64,000 nt of DNA from Burkholderiales bacterium (GTDB lineage Bacteria; Pseudomonadota; Gammaproteobacteria; Burkholderiales; Burkholderiaceae_C): NCBI GenBank assembly GCA_016185015.1, contig JACPOI010000041.1:1-64000 (forward strand), given 5' to 3'. The translations under genes and the position numbers were made by a program. This document shows positions 53,227 to 62,483 of the stretch, piece by piece (position 1 is the first letter of the stretch; each line of letters opens with the position of its first letter). The notes beneath the pieces are model-generated. The model did no database searches and was not told where the DNA came from. It saw only the letters and a program-made list of their open reading frames with translations.

Positions 53227-53634
53227 TCAGGGCTTGTGTTCCAGCGACGCCGAATTCATGCAGTAACGCAGGCCGGTAGCGGTGGGGCCGTCCTCGAAGA
53301 CGTGGCCCAGGTGGGCGCCGCACTGGGCGCAGACCGTTTCCACCCGCACCATGCCGTGGCTGGTGTCGCGGCGTTCTTCGATGGCGTGCGGTTCGGCGGG
53401 TTCGGAAAAGCTGGGCCAGCCGCAACCCGCGTCGAACTTGCTGTCGGACTCGAACAGTCGCGCGCCGCAACAGACACAGCTGTAGTGCCCGGGTTTCCAG
53501 AAGTCGGCGTACTTGCCCGTGAACGGACGTTCGGTGGCCGCATGGCGCGTGACCTGGTAGGCGCCGGGCTCGGCGTGCTTTTCGGCCAGCAGGGCTTTCC
53601 ACTCTTCTGCGGTTTTCTGGATGGCGTAGCTCAT
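53227..53634 (-). CDS. msrB: Peptide-methionine (R)-S-oxide reductase
   Basis: A 135-residue enzyme with the MsrB zinc CxxC pairs ([11 protein letters not shown] and [10 protein letters not shown]), the motif [14 protein letters not shown] and the active-site end [11 protein letters not shown] with its catalytic Cys. It reduces methionine R-sulfoxide in proteins using thioredoxin. It lies 46 nt upstream of yciB and 10 nt downstream of selO on the same strand, in a stress-related neighbourhood. Confidence 0.95.
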   Translation of the reverse strand: MSYAIQKTAEEWKALLAEKHAEPGAYQVTRHAATERPFTGKYADFWKPGHYSCVCCGARLFESDSKFDAGCGWPSFSEPAEPHAIEERRDTSHGMVRVETVCAQCGAHLGHVFEDGPTATGLRYCMNSASLEHKP

Positions 53635-53644
53635 AGGTGCAATT

Positions 53645-55138
53645 TCAGGAGGAACAGCTGATTTCGATCGAGGTAGCCCATTCGGGCGGGAAACCGGCCT
53701 CGGCATCAAAGCCGGGATGCTCGGCATGGGGATTTTCCAGCAGGGCGAGCAGGCGCGCAACGCCGGAAAAATCCTTTTCTCGCGCCTGGCGGATGGCCAG
53801 TTCGCCCAAGTGGTTGCGCAGGATGAACTTGGGGTTGGTTCCCAGCATGGTGGCCGCGGCCAGTGTGCTGTCTTCCTGCGCCAGACGCGCGTCGTATTGC
53901 TTGAGCCAGTGGTCGATGGCCGTGCGGTCCAGGAACAGGTCGCGCACCGGCGCGGCCTGGGCATCGCCCGCGTAATGGCTGAGTCGCCGCCAGAAGATGG
54001 TGTGGTCTACCCGTTCCTGGGCCAGCAGCTTGAGGATGCCTTCGACCAGGGCCCGGTCCTCGGGCCGCGACGTGTGCAGGCCGAGCTTGGCGCGCAGGCG
54101 CGCTTCGAGTTCGGCCGGGAACACAGTCTTGTAGGACTCCAGCGCGGCCAGCGCCAGTTCCTGTTCGCCGATCAGCGGCAGCAAGGACTGGCCCAGGCAG
54201 AAGAGGTTCCAGTAGGCGATGTTGGGCTGGCGGCCATAGGCGTAACGCCCCTGGGTATCGGAGTGGTTGCAGATGTGGGCAGGGTCGTAGCCGTCCAGGA
54301 ACTGGAAGGGCCCGTAGTCCAGGGTCAGGCCCAGGATGCTCATGTTGTCGGTGTTCATGACACCGTGGCAGAAACCCACGGCCTGCCATTGCGCCAGCAG
54401 CACCGCGGTGCGTTCGCTGACGGCTTCGAGCAGGGCGGCGTAGGCGTTGCCAGCGAACTTCTCCGTGCGGCGGCAGGCCGGGTAGTGATGGTCGATGACA
54501 AAGTCCGCCAACCGGCGCAGCTCTTCGGGTTGGTCGTGGGCTGCAAAGTGCTCGAAATGGCCGAAGCGGATGAAACTGGGGGCCACGCGCGTGACCACGG
54601 CGGCGGTCTCGATTTCTTCGCGCCGTATCGGCGCGTCCGAGCCGGTGACGCAAAGCGCGCGCGTGGTCGGGATGCCCAGCCCATGCATGGCCTCGCTGCA
54701 GAGGAACTCGCGGATGCTCGATCGCAGCACGGCACGGCCGTCACCCATGCGGGAGTAGGGCGTGCGCCCGGCGCCCTTGAGCTGGAGCTCCAGGCCGGTA
54801 TCGGTCTCACCCAGCAGCAGGGCGCGCCCGTCGCCCAACTGGCCGGCCCAGACACCGAACTGGTGACCGCTGTAGACCGTGGCGACGCTTTGGCTGCCCG
54901 CCAGCGGGCGGTTGCCGCTGAGCGCCTGCAGCAGGTCCTCGGATTCGGTCCAGCCGTCGGGGAGGCCAAGTTCCCGGCCTACGACACGGCTCTGGCCGAC
55001 CCAGTAGGGCGCGGGCAGGGGCTGCGGGGGCAGGGCGGTGTGGAAGGCCGGGCCGAGGGCGGCGTAACGGTTGACCCAGCCCAGGCCGGACTCGACGGCC
55101 GCCTCTGCATCCACGGGAGCTTCGCTTGCAACATACAT
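53645..55138 (-). CDS. selO: Protein adenylyltransferase SelO/YdiU
   Basis: A 497-residue pseudokinase-like enzyme with [40 protein letters not shown] and [18 protein letters not shown], the SelO nucleotide-binding hallmarks. The C-terminus SCSS keeps the Cys at the position of selenocysteine in eukaryotic SelO. SelO transfers AMP to proteins on Ser/Thr/Tyr and is tied to redox homeostasis, including S-glutathionylation. It sits directly upstream of msrB, supporting a role in the oxidative response. ATG 55138 is used. Confidence 0.94.
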   Translation of the reverse strand: MYVASEAPVDAEAAVESGLGWVNRYAALGPAFHTALPPQPLPAPYWVGQSRVVGRELGLPDGWTESEDLLQALSGNRPLAGSQSVATVYSGHQFGVWAGQLGDGRALLLGETDTGLELQLKGAGRTPYSRMGDGRAVLRSSIREFLCSEAMHGLGIPTTRALCVTGSDAPIRREEIETAAVVTRVAPSFIRFGHFEHFAAHDQPEELRRLADFVIDHHYPACRRTEKFAGNAYAALLEAVSERTAVLLAQWQAVGFCHGVMNTDNMSILGLTLDYGPFQFLDGYDPAHICNHSDTQGRYAYGRQPNIAYWNLFCLGQSLLPLIGEQELALAALESYKTVFPAELEARLRAKLGLHTSRPEDRALVEGILKLLAQERVDHTIFWRRLSHYAGDAQAAPVRDLFLDRTAIDHWLKQYDARLAQEDSTLAAATMLGTNPKFILRNHLGELAIRQAREKDFSGVARLLALLENPHAEHPGFDAEAGFPPEWATSIEISCSS

Positions 55139-55261
55139 CCGTGCATTGTCACGCAGCGGACTATCTCCGGTCCCGATCAGGGACTTACCCTGTGTGGTCT
55201 GGCCGTTTGCTTGCGCCATACTGGCAACGAGAGAGCACAGAACACAAAAGGAGACCTGTCC

Positions 55262-56893
55262 ATGCTCGGATTGATGCAAAACCAGCCGCTGCTGATTTCT
55301 TCCCTGATCGACTTTGCCGAACGCCACCATGGCGATGGCGAGATCGTTTCGCGCCGGGTCGAAGGCGACATCCATCGTTACCACTGGCGCGATGTGGCGG
55401 TCCGCGCGCGTCGGGTGGCCAACGCGCTGGATGCGCTGAAGCTGCAGTTCAGCGACCGCGTGACCACGCTGGCCTGGAACGGTTACCGCCATCTGGAACT
55501 CTATTTCGGCGTGAGCGGTTCGGGCCGCGTGCTGCACACCCTGAACCCGCGCCTGCACCCGGACCAGATCGCCTGGATCGCCAACCACGCCGAAGACCAG
55601 GTGCTGTGCTTTGACCTGTCCTTCCTGCCGATCATCCAGGCCGTGCACGCCAAATGCACCACGGTGAAGCACTGGATCGCGCTTTGTGACGCCGATAAAT
55701 TGCCCAAGGACAGCGGCATTCCCGGCCTGCAAAGCTACGAGGCCTGGATCGGCGCCCAGTCGGAGAAATACCGTTGGCCGGAATTCGACGAGAACTCGGC
55801 GTCGAGCATGTGCTACACCAGCGGCACCACGGGCAACCCCAAGGCCGCGCTGTACAGCCACCGCTCCACCATCCTGCACGCCTATGCCGCGGCGCTGCCC
55901 GATGTGATGTGCCTCAGCGCACGCGACTCGGTGCTGCCGGTGGTGCCGATGTTCCACGTCAACGCCTGGGGCATTCCCTATTCCGCCGCGCTGACCGGTG
56001 CCAAGCTGGTATTCCCGGGGCCGGCGCTGGATGGCAAGTCCATCTACGAACTGATCGAGGCCGAGCGCGTCACCTATGCGGCGGGCGTGCCCACCATCTG
56101 GCAGATGCTGCTGGGCCATATGAAACCCGGCGGCCTGAAGTTCTCCACGCTCAAACGCACCGTCATCGGCGGCTCGGCCTGCACGCCGGCCATGATCACT
56201 GCCTTCCGCGAAGAGTACGGCGTGGAGGTGCTGCACGCCTGGGGCATGACCGAGATGTCGCCCCTGGGCACGCTGTGCACGCTCAAGAACAAGCACCTGA
56301 CGATGCCCGAGTCCGAGCAGATGAAGATCCGCCTCAAGCAGGGGCGCGCCATCTACGGCATGGACATGAAGATCGTCGGGGGCGATGGCCAGGATCTGCC
56401 CTGGGACGGCAAGGCCTATGGCGACCTGCTGGTGCGCGGGCCCTGGATCCTGCGCGAATACTTCAAGGGCGAGGGCGGCAATCCGCTGGTCCAGGACGGC
56501 TGGTTCCCCACCGGCGACGTGGCCACCATCGACCCCGACGGTTATATGCAGATCACCGACCGCAGCAAGGACGTGATCAAGTCCGGCGGCGAGTGGATCA
56601 GCTCGATCGAGGTGGAAAACATCGCTGTGGCCCACCCAGCCGTGGCCATGGCGGCCTGCATCGGCATGAAACACCCGAAATGGGATGAACGGCCCGTGGT
56701 CGTGGTCGTGAAGAAGCCCGGTGCGGACGTGAGCAAGGAAGAGTTGCTCCAGTTCTACGAAGGCAAGACGGCCAAGTGGCAGATCCCGGACGACGTCATC
56801 TTTGTCGATGCCATCCCCCTGGGCGCCACCGGCAAGATGCTCAAGACGCGGCTGCGCGAGACGCTCAAGGACTACAAGCTGCCCGGGACCTGA
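55262..56893 (+). CDS. Acyl-CoA synthetase (AMP-forming)
   Basis: A 543-residue enzyme of the ANL superfamily. The P-loop-like [20 protein letters not shown] is near residue 180, [19 protein letters not shown] is near 220, [13 protein letters not shown] near 322, [20 protein letters not shown] near 415 and the Lys in [16 protein letters not shown] near the C-terminus. These match medium/long-chain fatty-acid ligases. It activates a carboxylic acid to its CoA ester. Its place beside livJHMGF and a fadB-like gene suggests uptake plus activation of one substrate class. GGAGACC precedes the ATG. Confidence 0.93.
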   Translation: MLGLMQNQPLLISSLIDFAERHHGDGEIVSRRVEGDIHRYHWRDVAVRARRVANALDALKLQFSDRVTTLAWNGYRHLELYFGVSGSGRVLHTLNPRLHPDQIAWIANHAEDQVLCFDLSFLPIIQAVHAKCTTVKHWIALCDADKLPKDSGIPGLQSYEAWIGAQSEKYRWPEFDENSASSMCYTSGTTGNPKAALYSHRSTILHAYAAALPDVMCLSARDSVLPVVPMFHVNAWGIPYSAALTGAKLVFPGPALDGKSIYELIEAERVTYAAGVPTIWQMLLGHMKPGGLKFSTLKRTVIGGSACTPAMITAFREEYGVEVLHAWGMTEMSPLGTLCTLKNKHLTMPESEQMKIRLKQGRAIYGMDMKIVGGDGQDLPWDGKAYGDLLVRGPWILREYFKGEGGNPLVQDGWFPTGDVATIDPDGYMQITDRSKDVIKSGGEWISSIEVENIAVAHPAVAMAACIGMKHPKWDERPVVVVVKKPGADVSKEELLQFYEGKTAKWQIPDDVIFVDAIPLGATGKMLKTRLRETLKDYKLPGT

Positions 56894-56973
56894 GCGCCCG
56901 CCAGCATGCTGAATGAGCTGCCTGGGTGCGAGGTAGCGGCCGGTTCTGTGCCGGAGTCGCAAAGGCGATAGTT

Positions 56974-56989
56974 CTAGGGCAATCCCTAG
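56974..56989. promoter_or_regulatory. Palindrome CTAGGG-N4-CCCTAG in the livJ promoter region
   Basis: CTAGGG (56974-56979), CAAT, CCCTAG (56984-56989) form a perfect inverted repeat 59 nt before the livJ start. Such motifs recur upstream of transport and acyl-CoA genes in Burkholderiales as far as I recall, and they look like a regulator site rather than a terminator, as no T-run follows. The binding protein is not visible here. Confidence 0.5.
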
Positions 56990-57047
56990 CGCTGTCGCCG
57001 TCGAATTTGGTTACTCTGCAATGGTTTTGTCAACGAGGAGATTTCAA

Positions 57048-58280
57048 ATGAAGTTCACCACGAAACTTGTGACCGCCGCCGCCATGCTGGCTTTTGCCGG
57101 TGCGGCCCTGGCCCAGAAGGGCGAGACCGTCAAGATCGCCTGGATCGATCCGCTGTCCGGCCTGATGGCCCCGGTGGGCAACAACCAGGTGCGCAGCTTC
57201 CAGTTCTTCGGCGAGAAGTTCAGCGGCGCGGGCAACCCGGCCGGCGTGAAGTTCGAGATCATCGCCCTCGACAACAAGCTCAGCCCGGCTGAGAGCCTGA
57301 ACCAGCTCAAGGCCGCCATCGACCAGGGCGTGCGCTACATCACCCAGGGCAATGGCTCCTCGGTGGCCGGTGCTCTGATCGACGCCGTGGCCAAGCACAA
57401 CGAGCGCAACCCCGGCAAGGAAGTCATCTTCCTCAACCACTCGGCCGTCGACCCCGACTTCACCAACAGCAAGTGCAGCTACTGGCACTTCCGTTTCGAC
57501 GCCGACACCTCCATGAAGATGGAAGCCATCACCACCTTCATGAAGGACCAGAAGGACATCAAGAGCGTCTACCTGCTCAACCAGAACTACTCGCACGGCC
57601 ACCAGGTCGCCAAGTTCGCCAAGGAGCTGCTGGCCCTCAAGCGTCCCGACGTGAAGATCGCCGGCGAAGACCTGCATCCGCTGGCCCAGGTGCGTGATTT
57701 CGCACCCTACATCGCCAAGATCAAGGCTTCGGGCGCCGACACCGTGATCACCGGCAACTGGGGTTCCGACCTGGCCCTGCTGGTCAAGGCGGCCAATGAA
57801 GGCGGCTACAACGGCAAGTTCTACACCTACTACACCGGCGTGAGCGGCACGCCGACCGCCCTGGGCCAGACCAGTGCCGGCCGCGTCTTCCAGGTGTCCT
57901 ACAACCACTACAACATGGGTGGTGACATGGGCAAGTGGCAGGCCGAATACAAGGCCAAGTTCAAGGACGACTTCTACACCGGCTCGGTGATCCACATCTA
58001 CAAGGCGCTGGGTGAAGCCATGGCCAAGGCCAAGTCGACCGACCCCGTCAAGGTGGCCGCCGCCATGGAAGGCCTGAAGTTCAAGAGTTACAACGGCGAT
58101 GTCGAGATGCGCAAGACCGACCACCAGATGCAGCAGCCGCTGTTCCTGACGGTCTGGCAGAAGGCGGACAAGAAGTTCCCCTACAGCCCGGAAAACACCG
58201 GCATGACCCTGGCCCTGGTCAAGGAATTCCCGTCCTACGTGTCCAGCACGCCCACCAGCTGCCAGATGAAGCGTCCCTGA
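57048..58280 (+). CDS. livJ: Branched-chain-amino-acid-type ABC transporter binding protein
   Basis: A 410-residue periplasmic protein with a Sec signal (MLAFAGAALA-Q) and the Leu/Ile/Val-binding protein fold: VKIAWIDPLSGLMAPVGNN, then EIIALDNKLSPAESLNQLKA and YITQGNGSSVAGALID. It is longer than LivJ of enteric bacteria (about 345 mature residues). The real ligand may be an aromatic or short-chain acid rather than leucine, given the neighbouring CoA-ligase. A strong hairpin after the gene should raise its level relative to the permease genes. Confidence 0.9.
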   Translation: MKFTTKLVTAAAMLAFAGAALAQKGETVKIAWIDPLSGLMAPVGNNQVRSFQFFGEKFSGAGNPAGVKFEIIALDNKLSPAESLNQLKAAIDQGVRYITQGNGSSVAGALIDAVAKHNERNPGKEVIFLNHSAVDPDFTNSKCSYWHFRFDADTSMKMEAITTFMKDQKDIKSVYLLNQNYSHGHQVAKFAKELLALKRPDVKIAGEDLHPLAQVRDFAPYIAKIKASGADTVITGNWGSDLALLVKAANEGGYNGKFYTYYTGVSGTPTALGQTSAGRVFQVSYNHYNMGGDMGKWQAEYKAKFKDDFYTGSVIHIYKALGEAMAKAKSTDPVKVAAAMEGLKFKSYNGDVEMRKTDHQMQQPLFLTVWQKADKKFPYSPENTGMTLALVKEFPSYVSSTPTSCQMKRP

Positions 58281-58304
58281 GTTTTCCTGACTGCAGCCAG
58301 GCAT

Positions 58305-58339
58305 GGGGCCCGATTGCTCTGAAAAGGTCGGGCCCTTTT
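58305..58339 (+). terminator. Hairpin terminator/attenuator between livJ and livH
   Basis: GGGCCCGA (58306-58313) pairs with TCGGGCCC (58328-58335) across a 14-nt loop, followed by TTTTC. Partial read-through would give excess binding protein over membrane subunits, as usual for such transporters. Confidence 0.8.
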
Positions 58340-58402
58340 CATGTCTGACAGGAATGTGTACGTATTGAGGTCTGCCACGCAGACACGGAAGGTTGTTCCC
58401 TG

Positions 58403-59419
58403 ATGGAGTTCTTCATCATCTCCATGCTCAACGGCCTGAGCTATGGGCTCTTGCTGTTCATGCTCAGCTCCGGGTTGACGCTGATCTTCAGCATGATGGG
58501 CGTGCTCAATTTCGCCCACGCCAGCTTCTACATGCTGGGGGCCTATATCGGTTACAGCGTGGCCTCCCTGGTTGGCTTCTGGCCCGGCCTGGTCATGGCG
58601 CCGCTGCTGGTTGGCGTGCTGGGCGCTGTGTTCGAGCGCCTGGCCTTGCGCAAGGTGCACAAATACGGCCACGTGCCGGAACTGCTGATCACCTTCGGCC
58701 TTTCTTACATCATCCTGGAGCTGGTGCAGCTGGTCTGGGGCCGCACGGCCGTGGAATTCCGCCCGCCCGAGCTGCTGCAGGGCCCGATGTTCACGCTGGT
58801 CAACCACGCTGCCGAGGGCATCAGCCTGGTCTGGGGTGTGGCGCCGGCCGAGCTTTGCGAGGCCGCTGCCTGCTCGCCGTTCCCGGCCACGCGCGGTTTC
58901 ATGATGCTGGTGGCGCTGTTCATGCTGGTGTCCCTGTGGCTCATGCTCACGCGCACCCGCATCGGTCTGGTGATCCAGGCTGCACTGACTCACCCCGAGA
59001 TGGTCGAGTCCCTGGGGCATAACGTGCCCCGCGTGTTCATGCTGGTGTTCGGTGCTGGTGCCGCGCTGGCCGGCCTGGGCGGTGTGATCGGCGGCAGCAC
59101 CTTCGTGACCGAGCCGGCCATGGCCGGCACGGTGGGTTCCGTCATCTTCGTGGTGGTGGTGGTCGGCGGGCTGGGCTCTCTCTCGGGGGCTTTCCTGGCC
59201 TCGGTGCTGATTGGCGTGATCCAGACCTTTGCAGTGGCCTTCGACTATTCCATGGTCACGCTGGCGCAGCAGCTCGGCCTGGAGCTCAGCGCGGCGGCCC
59301 GCAACAACTCGGTGCTCAAGCTCACGCTCTCGCAGGTCGCGCCCATCCTGCCCTATCTCTTCCTGGTCCTGATCCTGATCTTCCGGCCCAAGGGCCTGCT
59401 CGGTACGCGGGACGAATAA
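58403..59419 (+). CDS. livH: Branched-chain-amino-acid-type ABC permease LivH
   Basis: A 338-residue protein with about eight spans, the N-terminal ISMLNGLSYGLLLFMLSSGL and the motif MGVLNFAHASFYMLGAYIGY typical of LivH. A family-typical loop follows: VVVVGGLGSLSGAFLASVLIG near residue 260. An unusually long periplasmic insert (~130-165, including ELCEAAACSPFPATRG) is present. It forms the heterodimeric pore with LivM, whose gene starts 3 nt downstream. Confidence 0.93.
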   Translation: MEFFIISMLNGLSYGLLLFMLSSGLTLIFSMMGVLNFAHASFYMLGAYIGYSVASLVGFWPGLVMAPLLVGVLGAVFERLALRKVHKYGHVPELLITFGLSYIILELVQLVWGRTAVEFRPPELLQGPMFTLVNHAAEGISLVWGVAPAELCEAAACSPFPATRGFMMLVALFMLVSLWLMLTRTRIGLVIQAALTHPEMVESLGHNVPRVFMLVFGAGAALAGLGGVIGGSTFVTEPAMAGTVGSVIFVVVVVGGLGSLSGAFLASVLIGVIQTFAVAFDYSMVTLAQQLGLELSAAARNNSVLKLTLSQVAPILPYLFLVLILIFRPKGLLGTRDE

Positions 59420-59422
59420 GTC

Positions 59423-60715
59423 ATGGCCAAGCAATATTACGAATTCAAACCCTACAACGTTGGTCGCTGGATCATCTGGGGTCTCTTTGCCCTGCTGCTG
59501 CTCTTTGTGCCCAAGCTGTTCACCAGCAGCCTGTCGGTGACCATGCTCTCGCAGATGGGCATTGCCATCATTGCCTGCCTGTCCTACAACATGCTGCTGG
59601 GGCAGGGCGGCATGCTCAGCTTCGGCCACGCCGTCTACTCGGGCCTGGGCTCCTACATGGCCATCCATGCCCTGAACATGGTCAGCAAGGGCACCCTGCC
59701 CATCCCGGTCAGCCTGCTGCCCATCATCGGCGGCTTCGCCGGCATGGGGTTTGCCGTACTCTTTGGCTACGTGACGACACGCAAGTCCGGCACACCCTTT
59801 GCCATGATCACGCTGGGCCTGGCCGAACTGGTGTTCGCCATGTCGCTGATGTTCTCCGAATTCTTCGGCGGCGAGGCGGGCGTCTCGGGCAACCGGGTCG
59901 TGGGCCAGTCCGTCTTTGGCATCAGCTTCGGGCCGGGGACCCAGGTCTATTACCTGATCGCGGTCTACACCTTTGTCTGTGTGGCCCTCATGTTCGCCTT
60001 CACGCGCACACCCTTGGGCCGCATCCTGAACGCCGTGCGTGACAACCCGGAGCGGGTGGAGTTCATCGGCTACAGCACGCAGCGTGTGCGTTACCTGGCC
60101 TTCATCCTCTCGGGTTTCTTTGCCGGCATCGCGGGTGGCCTGGGGGTCATCCTGTTCGAGATCGTCACGGCCGAGGTGGTGAGCGGCATCCGCTCCGGCG
60201 CCTACCTGCTGTTTACCTTCCTGGGGGGCGCCACCTTTTTCTTCGGCCCCATCATCGGCGGGGTGCTGATGGTGCTGGCCTCGGTGCTGCTGTCCGAGAT
60301 CACCAAGGCCTGGCTGCTGTACCTGGGCCTGATCTTCGTGTTCATGGTGATGTACGCGCCGGGCGGCATCGCCAGCCTGATCATGATGAACCTGCGCGTG
60401 GCCAGTTTCGGTTTCCTGCGCAAGCTCTGGGTCAGTTACCTGGGCTTGGCCATCTCAGCCCTGGTGTTGCTGCTGGGTGCGGCAGTGCTGATCGAGATGG
60501 TCTACCACCTGCAGCTCAATCTTTCCATGGGGCCGGAGTTGCGTTTCATCGGCATTCCGCTTAATGCGCACAGCCCGGACCACTGGTTTGGTGGCGCCTT
60601 CGTGATGCTGACGGGCCTGGGCCTGTTCGAACTCTGCCGCCGGCACTATGTGCATGAATGGGGCTTGGTCCAGGAAGACATCGAAAAAGAAATCAAGCGG
60701 AGGGAAGCGCTATGA
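59423..60715 (+). CDS. livM: Branched-chain-amino-acid-type ABC permease LivM
   Basis: A 430-residue membrane protein. The core has GQGGMLSFGHAVYSGLGSYM near residue 55, TPLGRILNAVRDNPERVEFI near 195 with the coupling loop, and FLGGATFFFGPIIGGVLMVL near 265. About 100 extra residues at the C-terminus, including a further span, make it longer than standard LivM (about 320-360). Its stop overlaps the livG start (ATGA). Confidence 0.93.
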   Translation: MAKQYYEFKPYNVGRWIIWGLFALLLLFVPKLFTSSLSVTMLSQMGIAIIACLSYNMLLGQGGMLSFGHAVYSGLGSYMAIHALNMVSKGTLPIPVSLLPIIGGFAGMGFAVLFGYVTTRKSGTPFAMITLGLAELVFAMSLMFSEFFGGEAGVSGNRVVGQSVFGISFGPGTQVYYLIAVYTFVCVALMFAFTRTPLGRILNAVRDNPERVEFIGYSTQRVRYLAFILSGFFAGIAGGLGVILFEIVTAEVVSGIRSGAYLLFTFLGGATFFFGPIIGGVLMVLASVLLSEITKAWLLYLGLIFVFMVMYAPGGIASLIMMNLRVASFGFLRKLWVSYLGLAISALVLLLGAAVLIEMVYHLQLNLSMGPELRFIGIPLNAHSPDHWFGGAFVMLTGLGLFELCRRHYVHEWGLVQEDIEKEIKRREAL

Positions 60716-61503
60716 GCGGGGCCACGAACATGACCCAGCCTGCACTGGAGCTCAAGGAGCTGCGCAAGAGTTTCGGCAAGACGGAGATCATCCGTGGCGT
60801 CGACCTGGTCGTGCAGCCCGGTGAACGTGTGGCCGTGATCGGCCCCAACGGCGCCGGCAAGTCCACGCTATTCAACCTCATCAGCGGGCGTTTCGGCCCC
60901 ACCAGCGGCGAAGTGCTGCTGCACGGCAAGCGCATCGACGGCATGAAGCCCTACGAGATCAACCGCATGGGTCTGGCGCGCAGCTTCCAGATCACCAACA
61001 TCTTCCCCAAGCTCAGCGTGTTCGAGAACCTGCGTTGTGCCGTGCTCTGGAGTCTGGGTTACCGCTACACCTTCTTCAAGTTCCTGGCTGACCTGGAAGA
61101 CGCCAACGACCGTACCGAAGAACTGCTGGAGATGATCCGCCTGGACAAGAAACGCGACATCCTGGCCGTGAACCTGACCTATGCCGAGCAGCGTGCCTTG
61201 GAGATCGGCGTGACCATCGCCGGCGGCGCCAGCGTGATCCTGCTGGACGAACCCACCGCCGGCATGAGCAAGAGCGAGACCACGCGGTTCATCAAACTGA
61301 TCCGCGAGGTCACCGAAGGCAAGACCCTGCTGACCGTGGAACACGACATGGGCGTGGTCTTCGGCCTGGCCGACAAGATCGCCGTGGTGGTCTATGGCGA
61401 ACTGCTGGCCTTCGACACACCGGAGGCGGTGCGCTCCAATGCGCGCGTGCAGGAAGCCTATCTGGGCTCGACCGTGGCCGACTCGCAGGCGGGGGGACAT
61501 TGA
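60712..61503 (+). CDS. livG: ABC transporter ATPase LivG
   Basis: A 263-residue ATPase with Walker A IGPNGAGKSTLFNLISG, Walker B SVILLDEPTAGM and an H-loop His in TVEHDMGVVF. The ABC signature is unusual (LTYAEQRALEI instead of LSYGEQ-like), though in the right place. GGAGGGAAGC precedes ATG 60712. It pairs with LivF to drive import; the livF start is 2 nt after its stop. Confidence 0.93.
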   Translation: MSGATNMTQPALELKELRKSFGKTEIIRGVDLVVQPGERVAVIGPNGAGKSTLFNLISGRFGPTSGEVLLHGKRIDGMKPYEINRMGLARSFQITNIFPKLSVFENLRCAVLWSLGYRYTFFKFLADLEDANDRTEELLEMIRLDKKRDILAVNLTYAEQRALEIGVTIAGGASVILLDEPTAGMSKSETTRFIKLIREVTEGKTLLTVEHDMGVVFGLADKIAVVVYGELLAFDTPEAVRSNARVQEAYLGSTVADSQAGGH

Positions 61504-61504
61504 G

Positions 61505-62209
61505 ATGACGGCTTTGCTGAAAGTTGAGAGCCTGCACGCCTTCTATGGCAAGAGCCACGTGCTGCATGGCGTGCATTTCGAGGTGCAGCCCGGCGAGATC
61601 GTGGCCCTGCTGGGGCGCAACGGCTCCGGGCGCTCCACCACGGCCAAGGCCGTCATGGGCCTGGTGGACTGCGCGGGCAGCGTGAAGTGGAAGGGGGCGG
61701 AGATCCAGGGCAAGAAGGCCTTCGAGATCGCCCACCTGGGCGTGGGCTACGTGCCCGAGAACCGCGACATCTTCCCCGACCTGACCGTGCACCAGAACCT
61801 GATGCTGGGTGAGAAGGGCAAGGGCCGCAAGAGCCGCTGGACCTTCGATGACATGTACGCCATGTTCCCGCGCCTCAAGGAACGCCAGCACACCGAAGCC
61901 GGCGTGCTCTCGGGCGGCGAGCAGCAGATGCTGACCCTGTGCCGCACCCTCATGGGCGACCCGGACCTCATCATCATCGACGAGCCGACCGAGGGCCTGG
62001 CGCCCAAGATCGTGGAACTGGTAGGTCAGTACCTGAAGACGCTCAAGGACCGCGGCATCTCGGTGCTGCTGATCGAGCAGAAGCTGACCATCGCCATGGC
62101 CATCTCCGACCGCGCCCTGGTCATGGGGCACGGCAGCATCGTCTTCGAGGGCACGCCCGAAGCGTTGCGCAACGACAGCTACACCCGCAAGGAGTGGCTG
62201 GAGGTCTGA
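61505..62209 (+). CDS. livF: ABC transporter ATPase LivF with Arg in Walker A
   Basis: A 234-residue ATPase with signature VLSGGEQQMLTLCRTLM, Walker B LIIIDEPTEGLAPK and a final His/Gln-loop region. Walker A reads GRNGSGRSTT: the invariant Lys that binds ATP phosphate is Arg. The codon is CGC, so it is a clear call. The change may be typical of a subfamily in Burkholderiales. It would leave LivG as the main hydrolytic site. The stop codon's last base begins the MITE-like inverted repeat. Confidence 0.92.
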   Translation: MTALLKVESLHAFYGKSHVLHGVHFEVQPGEIVALLGRNGSGRSTTAKAVMGLVDCAGSVKWKGAEIQGKKAFEIAHLGVGYVPENRDIFPDLTVHQNLMLGEKGKGRKSRWTFDDMYAMFPRLKERQHTEAGVLSGGEQQMLTLCRTLMGDPDLIIIDEPTEGLAPKIVELVGQYLKTLKDRGISVLLIEQKLTIAMAISDRALVMGHGSIVFEGTPEALRNDSYTRKEWLEV

Positions 62210-62350
62210 AACTTGTGAATAAATCTACTGCGCGACCCGATCGCCGCGTTGGGCGGTGCTCGCCATCCTCACGTACAGGAAGTACGTTCCGGTGGCTGCG
62301 CTCCGTCCGCCTTGCCCTCGGGCCGCTCGCTACGATTTCTTCACAAGTTT
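62209..62350. repeat. 142-bp MITE-like element with terminal inverted repeats
   Basis: AAACTTGTGAA-N-AAATC at 62209-62225 is repeated inverted at 62334-62350 (16 of 17 positions). Between them lies GC-rich sequence with an inner palindrome ACGTAC-AGGAA-GTACGT (around 62271-62287). No protein is encoded. The left end coincides with the last base of the livF stop codon. The layout suggests a non-autonomous miniature element or an extragenic repeat family. Confidence 0.6.
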
Positions 62351-62405
62351 GGAGCGCTGTGCGCCGACACAGTGGAGAGCTTGTCCCAGCCGCGACAAAC
62401 CTTCG

Positions 62406-62433
62406 TTGCATCGCAACATAATCCTTTTACAAT
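62406..62433 (+). promoter_or_regulatory. Predicted promoter of the fadB-like gene
   Basis: TTGCAT (62406-62411) and TACAAT (62428-62433) are 16 nt apart; TACAAT matches five of six -10 positions. The predicted start falls within the palindrome 62442-62453. Confidence 0.55.
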
Positions 62434-62441
62434 CAAAAATC

Positions 62442-62453
62442 GAACGATCGTTC
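62442..62453. promoter_or_regulatory. TetR-type operator palindrome at the fadB-like promoter
   Basis: GAACGATCGTTC is a perfect 12-bp palindrome beginning 8 nt after the -10, where a bound repressor would block transcription. Size and symmetry fit TetR-family regulators of fatty-acid or CoA-ester catabolism. The regulator gene is not in the window. Confidence 0.55.
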
Positions 62454-62483
62454 TATTTTCTGAACCACCCGAGGAACGCAAGC

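Noticed and set aside
53717-55261. Plus-strand frame extending the acyl-CoA synthetase upstream by ~500 codons
   Set aside because: That part is antisense to selO. The synthetase begins at ATG 55262 with its own ribosome site.
58370-58384. GTCTGC-CAC-GCAGAC palindrome before livH
   Set aside because: Six-base arms in a GC-rich spacer are weak evidence and there is no regulator or promoter alignment to support a site.
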